DNA of 64,000 nucleotides from the NCBI RefSeq assembly GCF_039543825.1, contig NZ_BAABKM010000002.1:714133-778132 (forward strand), read 5' to 3'. Below the pieces are notes generated by a model, which was not told the DNA's origin, searched no databases, and was given only the letters and a program-made list of their open reading frames with translations. The position numbers and the translations under genes are program-made. Position 1 is the first letter of the stretch; each line of letters starts with the position of its first letter. Origin of the DNA: Nocardioides conyzicola. Its GTDB lineage: Bacteria; Actinomycetota; Actinomycetes; Propionibacteriales; Nocardioidaceae. Shown here piece after piece: positions 50,436 to 59,327 of the stretch.

Positions 50436-51368
50436 CTAGGACACGACCCAGTGCGCCTCGTCGGTCGGCCTGCCGCTGACCGCGACGGAGAACGTCTCGG
50501 CCGCCCGGTCCGGCGGCAGCGCGAACCGGTAGGTGACCACCCGCTCCTTGCCGGGCTCGAGCCGGACCCCCGCGAGGTCGCTCCCCGACCGGCCGACCGA
50601 CGCGGCCGCGCGGAGGTCGTCGAGGCCGAGGCTCGCGACCAGGCTGTCCATCGCGAACGACTCGCTGCCGTCGTTGCGCACGGTCAGCCGCACGACGTAC
50701 CGCCGTCCCGGGCCCTCGACCCGTTCGGCGGTGAGCTCCAGCGGTGGGCGGGTCGTCGTACCGGCCACCCAGATCGTCTCCCCGACCCGGGGCGTCTCCG
50801 GCAGGTTGCCGGCGCGGGCCTGCTCGTACCGGGCGGCCGCCCACGGCACCGCGGCGATCGTGGCGGCGGTCAGCAGCAGGAAGAGCGCCAGGCGGCCGGT
50901 CGATCCGATGTGCCGGACGCGGCGCTTGCCGCCGCCGGTCAAGGTACGGCGAGGCCCGCGTCCGCGCCTTACCACCGACGTGACGGTGGCGCGGGCCGCG
51001 ACCAGCTGGTCGCGCTCGAGCACCCGCGGCCGGCCGAGCAGCATCGCGACGATCGTCTCGGGGGTGCACACGAGGACGCCCGACGGCTGGTCGTCGCCCG
51101 GCTCGGCCGCACAGAGCACGGCGTGCACGGTCCTCCGGCTGAGCCGGGCGCCGCTCGCGAGCGCGTCGGCGGCCGCCGTACCTGCCGCCACGGCCGACCG
51201 GCCGGTCCGGCCCGACACGACCACGAAGGCCCCGCCCGGCCCGACGACCACGTGGTCGATGTCGGCGACCTTGCGGCCGGGCCAGGCGACGTCCTCCAGG
51301 ACGGTCCACTCCGACGGCAGGGCGAGCAGGGCACGCGCGGTCTCGTCCTGAGTCTCCGCCTCGGTCAT
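50436..51368 (-). CDS. NERD-domain membrane protein
   Basis: A 310-residue protein. The N-terminal 70 residues (LPSEWTVLEDVAWPGRKVADIDHVVVGPGGAFVVV) form a nuclease-related NERD domain. A basic stretch and one helix follow (RLALFLLLTAATIAAVPWAA, about 153-172), then an extracellular beta-sandwich (YVVRLTVRNDGSESFAMDSL) like DUF4352-type domains. The NERD part is cytoplasmic. Whether it keeps nuclease activity is unknown; the Asp of IDHVVV is present. ATG at 51368. Confidence 0.75.
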   Translation of the reverse strand: MTEAETQDETARALLALPSEWTVLEDVAWPGRKVADIDHVVVGPGGAFVVVSGRTGRSAVAAGTAAADALASGARLSRRTVHAVLCAAEPGDDQPSGVLVCTPETIVAMLLGRPRVLERDQLVAARATVTSVVRRGRGPRRTLTGGGKRRVRHIGSTGRLALFLLLTAATIAAVPWAAARYEQARAGNLPETPRVGETIWVAGTTTRPPLELTAERVEGPGRRYVVRLTVRNDGSESFAMDSLVASLGLDDLRAAASVGRSGSDLAGVRLEPGKERVVTYRFALPPDRAAETFSVAVSGRPTDEAHWVVS

Positions 51369-51418
51369 CGCGACCTCCCCGTTCGGGTCGGACGCTAGGC
51401 CGCGAGCACTGCCCGGTG

Positions 51419-51907
51419 CTATGGATGCGGCCCAGAAATGGCCGAATGGCCGACCCGGTTGCGCCACCAGATCGAGGCGTTGAGCGCGGTGGCGAAGCCT
51501 GACCACACGGCGTACGGCTTCAGCGCGAGGGCCGCAGTGAGGTCGTGCTTGGCCGCCTCGCGGACCAGGGCGACGTTGACGACGTCGAGCGCGACGATGA
51601 CGCCGAGCCCGGTCGCCGGTGACTGGCGCACGAAGAACGCCCAGCACCAGCCCGCGTTGAGCGCGAGGTCGGCGGTCGTGAGCGCCAGCATCCGCCCGCC
51701 GTCCGGCCCGGCCTTGTCCAGCGCGCGCCCGGTGCCCCAGCCGATCAGCCCGTAGAGCGGCGTCCACACCAGCGGGAAGGCGACGGCGGGCGGCTGCCAG
51801 GCGGGCTTGTCGAGCGAGCGGTACCACGCGCTGTCCGGCTTGGTCCCGAGGAAGCCGATGCCCGCGGCCGCGGCGGTGATGCCCGCGGCCACGAGCCGGG
51901 CGCGCAT
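51419..51907 (-). CDS. TspO/MBR family protein
   Basis: Five-helix membrane protein of 162 residues of the tryptophan-rich sensory protein family. WYRSLDKPAWQPPAVAFPLVWTPLYGLIGWGTG is the family signature, and AGWCWAFFVRQS and NASIWWRNR follow. TspO binds tetrapyrroles and can affect their turnover under stress. It starts 2 bases after the succinate-semialdehyde dehydrogenase stop, so it is co-transcribed with it. Confidence 0.85.
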   Translation of the reverse strand: MRARLVAAGITAAAAGIGFLGTKPDSAWYRSLDKPAWQPPAVAFPLVWTPLYGLIGWGTGRALDKAGPDGGRMLALTTADLALNAGWCWAFFVRQSPATGLGVIVALDVVNVALVREAAKHDLTAALALKPYAVWSGFATALNASIWWRNRVGHSAISGPHP

Positions 51908-51909
51908 GG

Positions 51910-53289
51910 TCAGCCGACCTTCGGCTTGTAGATGAGCTTCTTGTTGACGAACTCGTCGATGCCGTAGGCCCCGAGCTCGCGCCCGACACCGGAGCGCTTG
52001 GTGCCGCCGAAGGGCAGGTCCGCGGCCGAGCCTTGCGCGGTGTTGATCCAGACCATGCCGGTGTCGAGGCGGTCGGCGACCTCCTCGGCGTACGACGGGT
52101 CCTCGCTCCAGACGACGCCACCGAGCCCGAAGGGCGAGCTGTTGGCCAGCTCGACCGCCTCGTCGGCGTCGGCGACCTTGTAGACCACCGCGGCCGGCCC
52201 GAAGAGCTCCTCCTTGTAGGCGCGCATCTCCGGCGTCACGTCGGTCAGCACCGTCGCCTCCATGAACGAGCCGGGCCGGTCCACCCGCTTGCCGCCGACC
52301 TTGACCGTCGCGCCCTTGTCCACGGCGTCCTCGATCTGGGAGAGCAGGTTGGTGAGGGCGCCCTCCGAGGAGAGCGGCCCGTACGCCGAGCTCGGGTCGG
52401 TCGGGTCGCCCGGCGTGAGGCCGGACATCGCCGCGGTGAACTGCTCCACGAAGTCGTCGTACAGCTCGTCGACGACGATCATCCGCTTGGCCGCGTTGCA
52501 GGCCTGACCGGCGTTGCCCATCCGGCCCTGGACCGCGGCCTTCACGGCTGCACCGAGGTCGTCGGCGCCGAGCACGATGAAGGCGTCGGAGCCGCCGAGC
52601 TCGAGCACGACCTTCTTCAGGTTGCGTCCCGCGACCTCGGCCACGGCGGCACCGGCGCGCTCGCTGCCGGTCACGGAGACGCCGACGAGGCGCTCGTCGG
52701 CGATCATGTCCGCGGCCTGGTCGTTGGTGGCGAAGACGTTGATGTAGGCATCGGCCGGCAGCCCGGCGTCGTGGAAGATCTGCTCCATCGCGAGCGCCGA
52801 CTCCGGGCACTGCGGCGCGTGCTTGAGGATGATCGTGTTGCCGATCATCAGGTTGGGCGCCGCGAAGCGGGCCACCTGGTAGTAGGGGAAGTTCCACGGC
52901 ATGATCCCGAGCAGCGACCCCACCGGCTCCTTGCGGACCAGCGCGTCGCCGCCCATCGCCGGGTTGAGCGGGGTGTCAGCCAACAGCCCCGGACCCTCCT
53001 CGGCGTAGTAGCGGTAGATCGAGGCCACCAGCCTGATCTCGCCCTTCGCCTCGGCGAAGCGCTTGCCCATCTCCCGGCCGATGATCGCTGCGAGCTCGTC
53101 GCGGCGCTCGTCGTACAGCTCGGCGACGCGCAGCAGCACCTTCGTCCGCTCGCTCTTGTCCGTCGCCTTCCAGGAGGCGTACGCCGCGTGCGACCGCGCC
53201 AGCACCTCCTGGACCTCCGCATCCGTCGCCGTCTCGAACTCTCGCTCGACCTCGCCCGTCGCCGGGTTGACCACCTGGTAGTCGCTCAT
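51910..53289 (-). CDS. NAD(P)-dependent succinate-semialdehyde dehydrogenase-type aldehyde dehydrogenase
   Basis: Cytoplasmic aldehyde dehydrogenase of 459 residues. The oxyanion Asn134 is in MPWNFP, the general base Glu230 in VVLELGGSD and the nucleophile Cys264 in GNAGQACNAAKR. The pattern matches the short succinate-semialdehyde dehydrogenase (GabD2-like) group in actinobacteria, which feeds GABA or 4-hydroxybutyrate carbon into succinate. No GABA transaminase is near, so the exact substrate is inferred. ATG at 53289, divergent from DoxX. Confidence 0.9.
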   Translation of the reverse strand: MSDYQVVNPATGEVEREFETATDAEVQEVLARSHAAYASWKATDKSERTKVLLRVAELYDERRDELAAIIGREMGKRFAEAKGEIRLVASIYRYYAEEGPGLLADTPLNPAMGGDALVRKEPVGSLLGIMPWNFPYYQVARFAAPNLMIGNTIILKHAPQCPESALAMEQIFHDAGLPADAYINVFATNDQAADMIADERLVGVSVTGSERAGAAVAEVAGRNLKKVVLELGGSDAFIVLGADDLGAAVKAAVQGRMGNAGQACNAAKRMIVVDELYDDFVEQFTAAMSGLTPGDPTDPSSAYGPLSSEGALTNLLSQIEDAVDKGATVKVGGKRVDRPGSFMEATVLTDVTPEMRAYKEELFGPAAVVYKVADADEAVELANSSPFGLGGVVWSEDPSYAEEVADRLDTGMVWINTAQGSAADLPFGGTKRSGVGRELGAYGIDEFVNKKLIYKPKVG

Positions 53290-53324
53290 CCCGCCACGGT
53301 ACGTCGGCGACCTACAGTCGGGAC

Positions 53325-53747
53325 ATGTCGCTCCTGGATGCGCCGCCCACCTCCGCCCCGCGCACGGTCGCCCGGAGGGCCCTCGGGGCCATCCTGGTCT
53401 TCGCCGGGATCAGCCACCTGACCTTCGCGCGCGACGAGTTCGTCGCCCAGGTCCCGGACTGGTTCCCCGTCGCCGACGACCCGGTGGTGCTCGTCTCCGG
53501 GATCGTCGAGATCAGCCTCGGAGCCGCGCTGATCGCCTTCGGCCGCGGGCGGATCGGCGTCGGCCTGCTGGCCGCCGCCTTCTTCATCGCGATCTTCCCG
53601 GGCAACATCGCGCAGTACGCCGAGCACACCGACGCGTTCGGGCTCGACACCGACCAGAAGCGCTTCATCCGGCTCTTCTTCCAGCCGGTGCTCGTCGCCT
53701 GGGCGCTGTGGTCGACGGCCGCCTGGCGGGACCGCCCGCGGCGCTGA
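53325..53747 (+). CDS. DoxX-family membrane protein
   Basis: A 140-residue membrane protein with four helices. ALGAILVFAGISHLTF and the following QVPDWFPVADDPVVLVSGIVEISLG are the DoxX-like pattern. Such proteins associate with superoxide-handling or quinone enzymes in other bacteria, but the role of this one is unknown. ATG at 53325, divergent from the aldehyde dehydrogenase gene across 35 bases. Confidence 0.8.
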   Translation: MSLLDAPPTSAPRTVARRALGAILVFAGISHLTFARDEFVAQVPDWFPVADDPVVLVSGIVEISLGAALIAFGRGRIGVGLLAAAFFIAIFPGNIAQYAEHTDAFGLDTDQKRFIRLFFQPVLVAWALWSTAAWRDRPRR

Positions 53748-53797
53748 CGCCCCGCGCGGAATGACGGAACGCACCCTCGCGGACCTACTGTGAGCAC

Positions 53798-54217
53798 ATG
53801 GTCGCCTGGACAGCAGTAACTCGTCAGCACGTGCTCGCCGCGATCCACGAGTACGACGAGGTCGGCCAGGACGAGTTCCTCAGCAAGTACGGGTTCACCC
53901 CGTCGAAGGACTACGTCCTGCGGCACGCCAGCAACAGCTACGACCCGAAGGCGATCGTCGGCGCCGCGCTCGGCTACGCGACCGGCACCGCGGCGACGTC
54001 CGCGGACTTCTCCGGCGGCAAGACCGGCCCCGCCAAGGTGCTGCGCAACCTCGAGTTCGACGTCCTCTCCCCGGAGAAGGCCGAGACCGCCGAGGTCGTC
54101 CCGACCACGACGATCGCCAACGCCCGTCGCACCAACGGCATCGAGCCCGTCGTGGCCATCTGCCCGACCTGCTTCCTCGCCCTCTCCGCCAACGGCACCT
54201 GCGACAACTGCGACTGA
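53798..54217 (+). CDS. Stand-alone ScoMcrA-like head domain protein with a Cys4 tail
   Basis: A 139-residue protein. WTAVTRQHVLAAIHEYDEVGQDEFLSKYGF with HASNSYDPKAIVGAALGYATG and SADFSGGKTG is the N-terminal head domain of ScoMcrA, an enzyme that cuts phosphorothioated DNA. Here no HNH or SRA domain follows. The C-terminus has CPTC and CDNCD, a probable zinc site. It may be a small regulator or a shared DNA-sensing module; function unknown. Convergent with the aminotransferase gene, 10 bases apart. Confidence 0.75.
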   Translation: MVAWTAVTRQHVLAAIHEYDEVGQDEFLSKYGFTPSKDYVLRHASNSYDPKAIVGAALGYATGTAATSADFSGGKTGPAKVLRNLEFDVLSPEKAETAEVVPTTTIANARRTNGIEPVVAICPTCFLALSANGTCDNCD

Positions 54218-54227
54218 CCGGCCGCGT

Positions 54228-55427
54228 CTAGGACGCGATCGCGGCGATCCCGGTCAGCAGTCGGTCGACGTCGTCGGCGTTCGTGTACGGCGCCAGCCCG
54301 GCGCGTAGCGCTCCGCCGTCCCCGAGGCCGAGCCAGCGCGACGCCTCGATCGCGTAGAAGTTGCTGGCCGGCGCGTTGACGCCGAGGCCGGCCAGGTGCT
54401 CGTAGACCTCCCGGTCGCTGCGCCCCTCGACCGAGAAGTAGACGGTCGGCGTACGTCGCGCGGGCGCGCCGTGACGGCGTACGGCGTCGATGTCCTGGAG
54501 CCCGGCGAGCAGCCGCTCGAAGAGCCGGTCCTCGTGCTCCTCGAGCGCCCGCATCGACTCGAGCACCCGGGTGCGGCGGTCCGGCGCGTCAGAGGCGAGC
54601 CCCGCGATGTAGTCGACCGCGGCCGTCGTGCCCGCGAGGACCTCGTAGGGCAGGGTGCCGAGCTCGAACCGCTCCGGCACCCGCTCCGTCGCGGGCAGCA
54701 GCTTGTCGGGGTGCAGCCGCTCGAGGAGCTCGGGGGCGGCGACCACGATGCCGTGGTGGGGCCCGAAGAACTTGTAGGGCGAGCACCCGAAGAAGTCGGC
54801 GCCCAGCGCCACGACGTCGAGCGGTGCGTGCGGCGTGAGGTGCACGCCGTCGACGTACACGAGCGCGCCCACGGCGTGCGCGGCCTCGGCGATCGCGGGG
54901 AGGTCCGGACGGGTGCCGAGCACGTTGGAGGCGCCGGTGACCGCGACGACCTGCGTGCGCTCGGTCAGCTCGGCACGGACGTCGTCGACCGAGAGCTCGC
55001 CGGTGCCGCGGTCGAACCCGACCCACCGCACCTCCGCCCCCGCCGACTCCGCCGCCTGCACCCAGGGGCGGATGTTGGAGTCGTGGTCGAGCCGCGTCAC
55101 CACCACCTGGTCGCCGGGCACCCACTGCCGCGCGAGGGCGCGGGAGACGTCGTACGTCGCCTGGGTCATCGACCGCGCGAAGACCACCCCGTCGGCGTCG
55201 CAGCCGAGGAGGTCGGCGACCGCGCTGCGGGCACCGACGACGACGTCCTCGGCCCGGCGCTCGGTGGCGGTGACCGTGCCGCGGTTGGAGAGCCCGGCCG
55301 TCATCGTCGCGGCGATCGCCTCGGCGACCTGGCGCGGGACCTGGCTTCCGCCGGGGCCGTCGAAGTACGCCGTACCGCCGTCGAGGGCCGGGAAGTCGCT
55401 GCGCACACGCGCGAGGTCGAAGGTCAT
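54228..55427 (-). CDS. Cysteine desulfurase-like class V aminotransferase
   Basis: PLP enzyme of 399 residues of the cysteine-desulfurase-like TIGR01976 type. FDGPGGSQVPRQV opens the N-terminus, VDGVHLTPH (Asp193, His196) contacts the cofactor, and Lys219 in FFGCSPYKFFGP forms the Schiff base. The active-site Cys loop of true NifS/IscS is not clear, so sulfur transfer is uncertain. ATG at 55427. The ECF sigma gene lies 23 bases upstream on the same strand. Confidence 0.85.
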   Translation of the reverse strand: MTFDLARVRSDFPALDGGTAYFDGPGGSQVPRQVAEAIAATMTAGLSNRGTVTATERRAEDVVVGARSAVADLLGCDADGVVFARSMTQATYDVSRALARQWVPGDQVVVTRLDHDSNIRPWVQAAESAGAEVRWVGFDRGTGELSVDDVRAELTERTQVVAVTGASNVLGTRPDLPAIAEAAHAVGALVYVDGVHLTPHAPLDVVALGADFFGCSPYKFFGPHHGIVVAAPELLERLHPDKLLPATERVPERFELGTLPYEVLAGTTAAVDYIAGLASDAPDRRTRVLESMRALEEHEDRLFERLLAGLQDIDAVRRHGAPARRTPTVYFSVEGRSDREVYEHLAGLGVNAPASNFYAIEASRWLGLGDGGALRAGLAPYTNADDVDRLLTGIAAIAS

Positions 55428-55450
55428 GGCGCCATCATGACGGGGACGGC

Positions 55451-56005
55451 TCAGCAGGGCACCGGCGGCGCCAGCGCGACCCGGAGCCGCTGCAGGCCGT
55501 AGTGCACCCGGGTGCGCAGGGTGGCGGGGTTGATGCCGAGGTCGTGGGCCACCTCGCCGCCCGGCCGGTCCAGGACGATCGTCTCGACGACGGCCCGTCG
55601 CTGCTCCTCGCTGATGGCCAGCAGCGCCTCGCGCAGCTCGGCCCGCAGCAGGAGCCGGTCGATGTCGCCGGTGTCGTCTCCCTCCTGGACGCCCGCGTCC
55701 CCGGGCGCGACCGGCGGCCGCCGGGTGCGTGCGCGGACCAGGTCGACCGCCACGTTGCCGGTGATGGTGAGCAGCCACCCGGTGAGCGGGCCGACGGCGG
55801 GGTCGAAGGTCGAGCAGGCCCGCCAGGCCCGGGTGAACGCCTCCTGCACCGCCTCCTCGGCGAGGTGCGGGTCGACGACGATGCGCCTGGCCCGGGCCAG
55901 CATCCGGGGGTGATGCTCGGCGTACGCCCGGGCCAGGCCGTCCTCGGTGCACAGCCCGGCGCAGCCGCCGGGACGGCAACCGCTGGGGGTGGGGTGTGCG
56001 TCCAT
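55451..56005 (-). CDS. ECF RNA polymerase sigma factor with Cys-rich N-terminus
   Basis: Sigma-70 family protein of 184 residues. Region 2 includes YAEHHPRMLARARRIVVDPHLAEEAVQEAFTRAW (2.1-2.2) and WLLTITGNVAVDLVRARTRR (2.3-2.4). Region 4 includes ISEEQRRAVVETIVLDRPGGEVAHDLGINPATLRTRVHYGLQRLR. The first 20 residues carry three Cys (CRPGGCAGLC), which is unusual and could sense redox or metal. ATG 56005, divergent from the LuxR-family regulator. No anti-sigma gene is adjacent. Confidence 0.85.
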   Translation of the reverse strand: MDAHPTPSGCRPGGCAGLCTEDGLARAYAEHHPRMLARARRIVVDPHLAEEAVQEAFTRAWRACSTFDPAVGPLTGWLLTITGNVAVDLVRARTRRPPVAPGDAGVQEGDDTGDIDRLLLRAELREALLAISEEQRRAVVETIVLDRPGGEVAHDLGINPATLRTRVHYGLQRLRVALAPPVPC

Positions 56006-56128
56006 GCCACCCAGGCTCGGCCGGGTGGCCGGTCGCCGGCATCGGCAACGGCTGCCCATCCGAACGCGGTGGACTGCCCATCCGAAACAGCGGTGACGCG
56101 CCCACGCTGCCGGTGCCACGATTGACCG

Positions 56129-58654
56129 GTGGCGCTTGACCTCCTGGAGCGGCAGGGCGAGCTGCGGACGCTGACGGCGCTCGCGGCCCGGGCCGCCACC
56201 GGCCACGGCGCCACCGTCCTGGTGTCGGGCGAGGCGGGCATCGGCAAGACCAGCCTGCTGCGGTCGTTCGCCGAGACCCTCCCCCGCGGGACCCGCGTCC
56301 TGGCCGCCGGCTGCGAGGACCTGCTCACGCCGCGGGCGCTCGGCCCGCTCCGCGACGCCGTCCGCGGGTACGACGGCGCGCTGGCGGCCGCCCTCGCCGG
56401 TGACCCCGGACCGGACGCGGTGTACGCCGCGGCGCTCGACGACCTGGCGGCCGCGCCGAGCGTGCTGGTCGTGGACGACGCGCACTGGGCCGACGGCGCG
56501 ACCCTCGACGTGCTCCGCCTGCTCAGCCGCCGGATGCCGGACCTGCCGGCGCTGCTGCTGGTGACCTACCGGGACGACGAGGTCGTGGGCAGCCACCCGC
56601 TGCGCAGGGTGCTCGGCCGGATGACCGGCGCCGACGTCGTCCGCCTGCGGCTCGACCGGCTCAGCGCGGAGGCCGTCGGCGAGCTCGCGGCCGGCGTCGA
56701 CATCGACGCCGAGGAGCTGCACCGGCTGACGCTGGGCAATCCCTTCTACGTCACCGAGGTGCTCGCCGCTCCGGAGCAGGAGGTGCCTGCGACCGTCGTC
56801 GACGCGGTGCTGGGCCGGGTCGGGCAGCTGAGCGACGACGCCCAGCGGGCCGTGCAGCGCCTGGCCGTGGTGCCCCGAGGCGTCGAGCTCGGCCTGCTCC
56901 GGACGCTGCAGCCGGACCTCACGCCGATCACCGAGGCGGAGGCCGCGGGGGTGCTGACCATGCGGGGCGACCTGGTGCGCTTCCGGCACGAGCTGGCTCG
57001 CCGTACCGTCGACGCCTCGTTGCCCGCGAGCCTCTGCGCCGAGCTCAACGCCAACGTGCTGCGCGCGCTGCTGTCGATGCCGTCGCCCGATCCCTTCCGC
57101 CTGCTGCACCACGCCGTCGCCGCCGGTGACGACGACGCGGTCGTCACCCACGGGCTGGTCGCGGGGCGTACGGCGGCGCGGTCGGGCGCCTACCGCCAGG
57201 CCGCGTCGTGCTTCCGCCTGGTGCTCGACCGGGACCCGCAGCTGCCGGCAGAGCGACGGGCCAGGCTGGCCGAGGCGTACGCCTGGGCGCTGTCGCACAG
57301 CAACGAGCTGCACGCGGCCGCCGCGGCGGCGCAGGACGCGGTCACCCTGTGGGAGCGGGCGGAGGGCGGTGGCGAGTTCGTCCGGGCGGTGGTCACGCTC
57401 TCGCGGCAGCTCTGGCTGACCGAGCGCACCGCCGAGGCGCGGGTGGCCGCCGTCCGCGCCCTCGACCTCGCGCGCCGCCAGGGGCGGTCCACGGACCACG
57501 CGCTGGCGCTGGTCAACCTCGGCGGGCTGCTCGTCGTCGTGGACGACGAGACCGCCGGGCTCGTGCACCTGGACGCCGCCCGCGAGCTGGCCGACGAGCT
57601 CGGGGCTCGCGACATCGGGGTGCTCGCCCGCAACTACACCGGCTCGGCACGGTTGCAGCTCGGCGACCTCGGTGGCCTCGACGACCTCCACGCGAGCATC
57701 GAGATGGCCCGCGCCGACGCCCACCACGAGGGCGTGCTGCGCGGCTACTACAACCTGGCCGAGGGGACCTGGCGGCTCGGCCGGTACGACGAGGCGCTGG
57801 CGTTCATCGCGCAGGGCGAGGAGTACGCCCGGGACCGCGACTTCCCGGTCCACGCCTACATGTTCGAGGCGCGGCGCTACCGCCGGCTGGCGATGCAGGG
57901 CCGGTGGGCCGAGGCCGTCGCCGGGCTGCGCGAGCTGGTCGACGGACGCGGGGACCCCGGCATGATCGGGCGCGAGACGCTGCCGGTGCTCGCGCGGCTG
58001 CTGGTGCGCCAGGGCCACCCCGACGCTCCCGCACTGCTGGCCGAGTGCGTCCGGCACGCCGAGCGCGCGGACGTCCTGGAGTGGCTGGTCCCCACGGGCG
58101 TGGTCGTGCTCGAGGACGCGTGGCTGCAGGGACGCCCCGAGCTGGCCGGCCACTGGCCCGAGCTCCTGCTCGCGCGGACGGACCGGCCGGGCTGCGACGT
58201 CCAGCGCCGCGAGGTACGCCGCCACCTCGCCCGGCTCGGGCACCCGGCCGGGGCGCGCGGCGACGGGTCGGCCGACGGGGACCCGTACGAGCAGGCGCTG
58301 GACCTCCTGGAGTCGGCTGACCCGGCCGTGGTGCAGCAGGCGATCGGGGTGCTCGACGGCCTGGCCGCGCGCCCGGCCGCCGACCTGGCCCGGGCGCGGC
58401 TGCGCGACCTCGGCGTACGACGGGTGCCGCGTCGGCCCGCGGGCGAGGTCGTCGAGAACCCAGCCGGGCTGACCGCCCGACAGGTCGAGATCCTGCGGCT
58501 GCTCGCCGCCGGCCTGTCCAACGGCGCGATCGCCGATCGCCTCGTGCTCTCCACCCGGACGGTGGACCACCACGTCGCCGCCGTGCTGGCCAAGCTCGGC
58601 GTGCACTCCCGGCACGAGGCCGCCGCCGAGGCGACCCGTCTCGGCCTCGCGTGA
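56129..58654 (+). CDS. LuxR-family regulator with AAA ATPase domain (LAL type)
   Basis: Large transcription factor of 841 residues. Walker A is GEAGIGKTS (34-42) and Walker B VLVVDDAHWADGA. The middle is helical, TPR-like (many Ala/Leu repeats, about 300-700). The C-terminal LuxR helix-turn-helix (about 781-841) reads LTARQVEILRLLAAGLSNGAIADRL, then STRTVDHHVAAVLAKLGV. LAL proteins activate catabolic or antibiotic genes in response to a ligand. GTG start 56129, divergent from the ECF sigma gene across 123 bases. The acetyltransferase downstream may be a target. Confidence 0.9.
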   Translation: MALDLLERQGELRTLTALAARAATGHGATVLVSGEAGIGKTSLLRSFAETLPRGTRVLAAGCEDLLTPRALGPLRDAVRGYDGALAAALAGDPGPDAVYAAALDDLAAAPSVLVVDDAHWADGATLDVLRLLSRRMPDLPALLLVTYRDDEVVGSHPLRRVLGRMTGADVVRLRLDRLSAEAVGELAAGVDIDAEELHRLTLGNPFYVTEVLAAPEQEVPATVVDAVLGRVGQLSDDAQRAVQRLAVVPRGVELGLLRTLQPDLTPITEAEAAGVLTMRGDLVRFRHELARRTVDASLPASLCAELNANVLRALLSMPSPDPFRLLHHAVAAGDDDAVVTHGLVAGRTAARSGAYRQAASCFRLVLDRDPQLPAERRARLAEAYAWALSHSNELHAAAAAAQDAVTLWERAEGGGEFVRAVVTLSRQLWLTERTAEARVAAVRALDLARRQGRSTDHALALVNLGGLLVVVDDETAGLVHLDAARELADELGARDIGVLARNYTGSARLQLGDLGGLDDLHASIEMARADAHHEGVLRGYYNLAEGTWRLGRYDEALAFIAQGEEYARDRDFPVHAYMFEARRYRRLAMQGRWAEAVAGLRELVDGRGDPGMIGRETLPVLARLLVRQGHPDAPALLAECVRHAERADVLEWLVPTGVVVLEDAWLQGRPELAGHWPELLLARTDRPGCDVQRREVRRHLARLGHPAGARGDGSADGDPYEQALDLLESADPAVVQQAIGVLDGLAARPAADLARARLRDLGVRRVPRRPAGEVVENPAGLTARQVEILRLLAAGLSNGAIADRLVLSTRTVDHHVAAVLAKLGVHSRHEAAAEATRLGLA

Positions 58655-58715
58655 ACATCGCGCTCCTCGCCGTCGTGCCCCTCCCGACAGACACCTGACT
58701 GATGGGAGCAACGAC

Positions 58716-59327
58716 ATGTCCGTGTCCACGTACGTGGAGGAACCGGCCGGCTGCGGCGCGGTCACCGTCCGCCTGGCGACCCGGGACGACCACGCCGCGA
58801 TGCGCGCGGTGATCACCGCGGCGTACGCGCAGTACGAGATGGCGGTCGGCCCGGAGGCCTTCGACCGCTACCTCGCCGACCTGCTCGACCTCGACCTGCA
58901 CGCGAGCCACGGCCCGCTGGTCGTCGCCGAGGTCGACGGGGTCGTGCGCGGCTCGGCCGCGTTCTACCCCGAGAGCGCCGCCCAGGGCCTGGGCTGGCCC
59001 GCCGGCTGGTCGGGCGGCCGCGCCCTCGCCGTCCACCCCGACGCGCGGGGCCACGGCGTCGCCCGGGCGCTGGTCGCGGCGTGCGAGGAGCTGGCCCACG
59101 AGTACGGCGCGCCGGTCTTCGCGTTCCACACCCTGGAGCTGATGACCGACGCGATCCGGCTCTACGAGCGGCTCGGGTTCGTCCGGGCGCCGGCGTACGA
59201 CCGCGACCTGCTGCCGCACTTCGGCGTCACCGCGGGCCCGCCGCTGCGCGCCATCGCCTACCAGCGGACGTTCGCCGCGACCGAGCGCCGGCCCTCAGGA
59301 CTGCAGCTGCTGCGACCCGATCACTGA
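58716..59327 (+). CDS. GNAT-family N-acetyltransferase
   Basis: A 203-residue acetyl-CoA-dependent transferase. The acetyl-CoA motif is ALAVHPDARGHGVARALV (Q/RxxGxG/A reads RGHGVA), and ELMTDAIRLYERLGFVRA ends the domain. Acceptor unknown. GGGAG lies 9 bases before the ATG at 58716. The 3' end overlaps the convergent XRE regulator gene by 33 bases. Confidence 0.88.
   Translation: MSVSTYVEEPAGCGAVTVRLATRDDHAAMRAVITAAYAQYEMAVGPEAFDRYLADLLDLDLHASHGPLVVAEVDGVVRGSAAFYPESAAQGLGWPAGWSGGRALAVHPDARGHGVARALVAACEELAHEYGAPVFAFHTLELMTDAIRLYERLGFVRAPAYDRDLLPHFGVTAGPPLRAIAYQRTFAATERRPSGLQLLRPDH

Noticed and set aside
56006..58816. Long minus-strand open frame antisense to the LuxR-family gene
   Set aside because: Extension of the sigma factor frame upstream of ATG 56005 has no similarity to sigma factors and mirrors the GC-rich codons of the LuxR-family gene.
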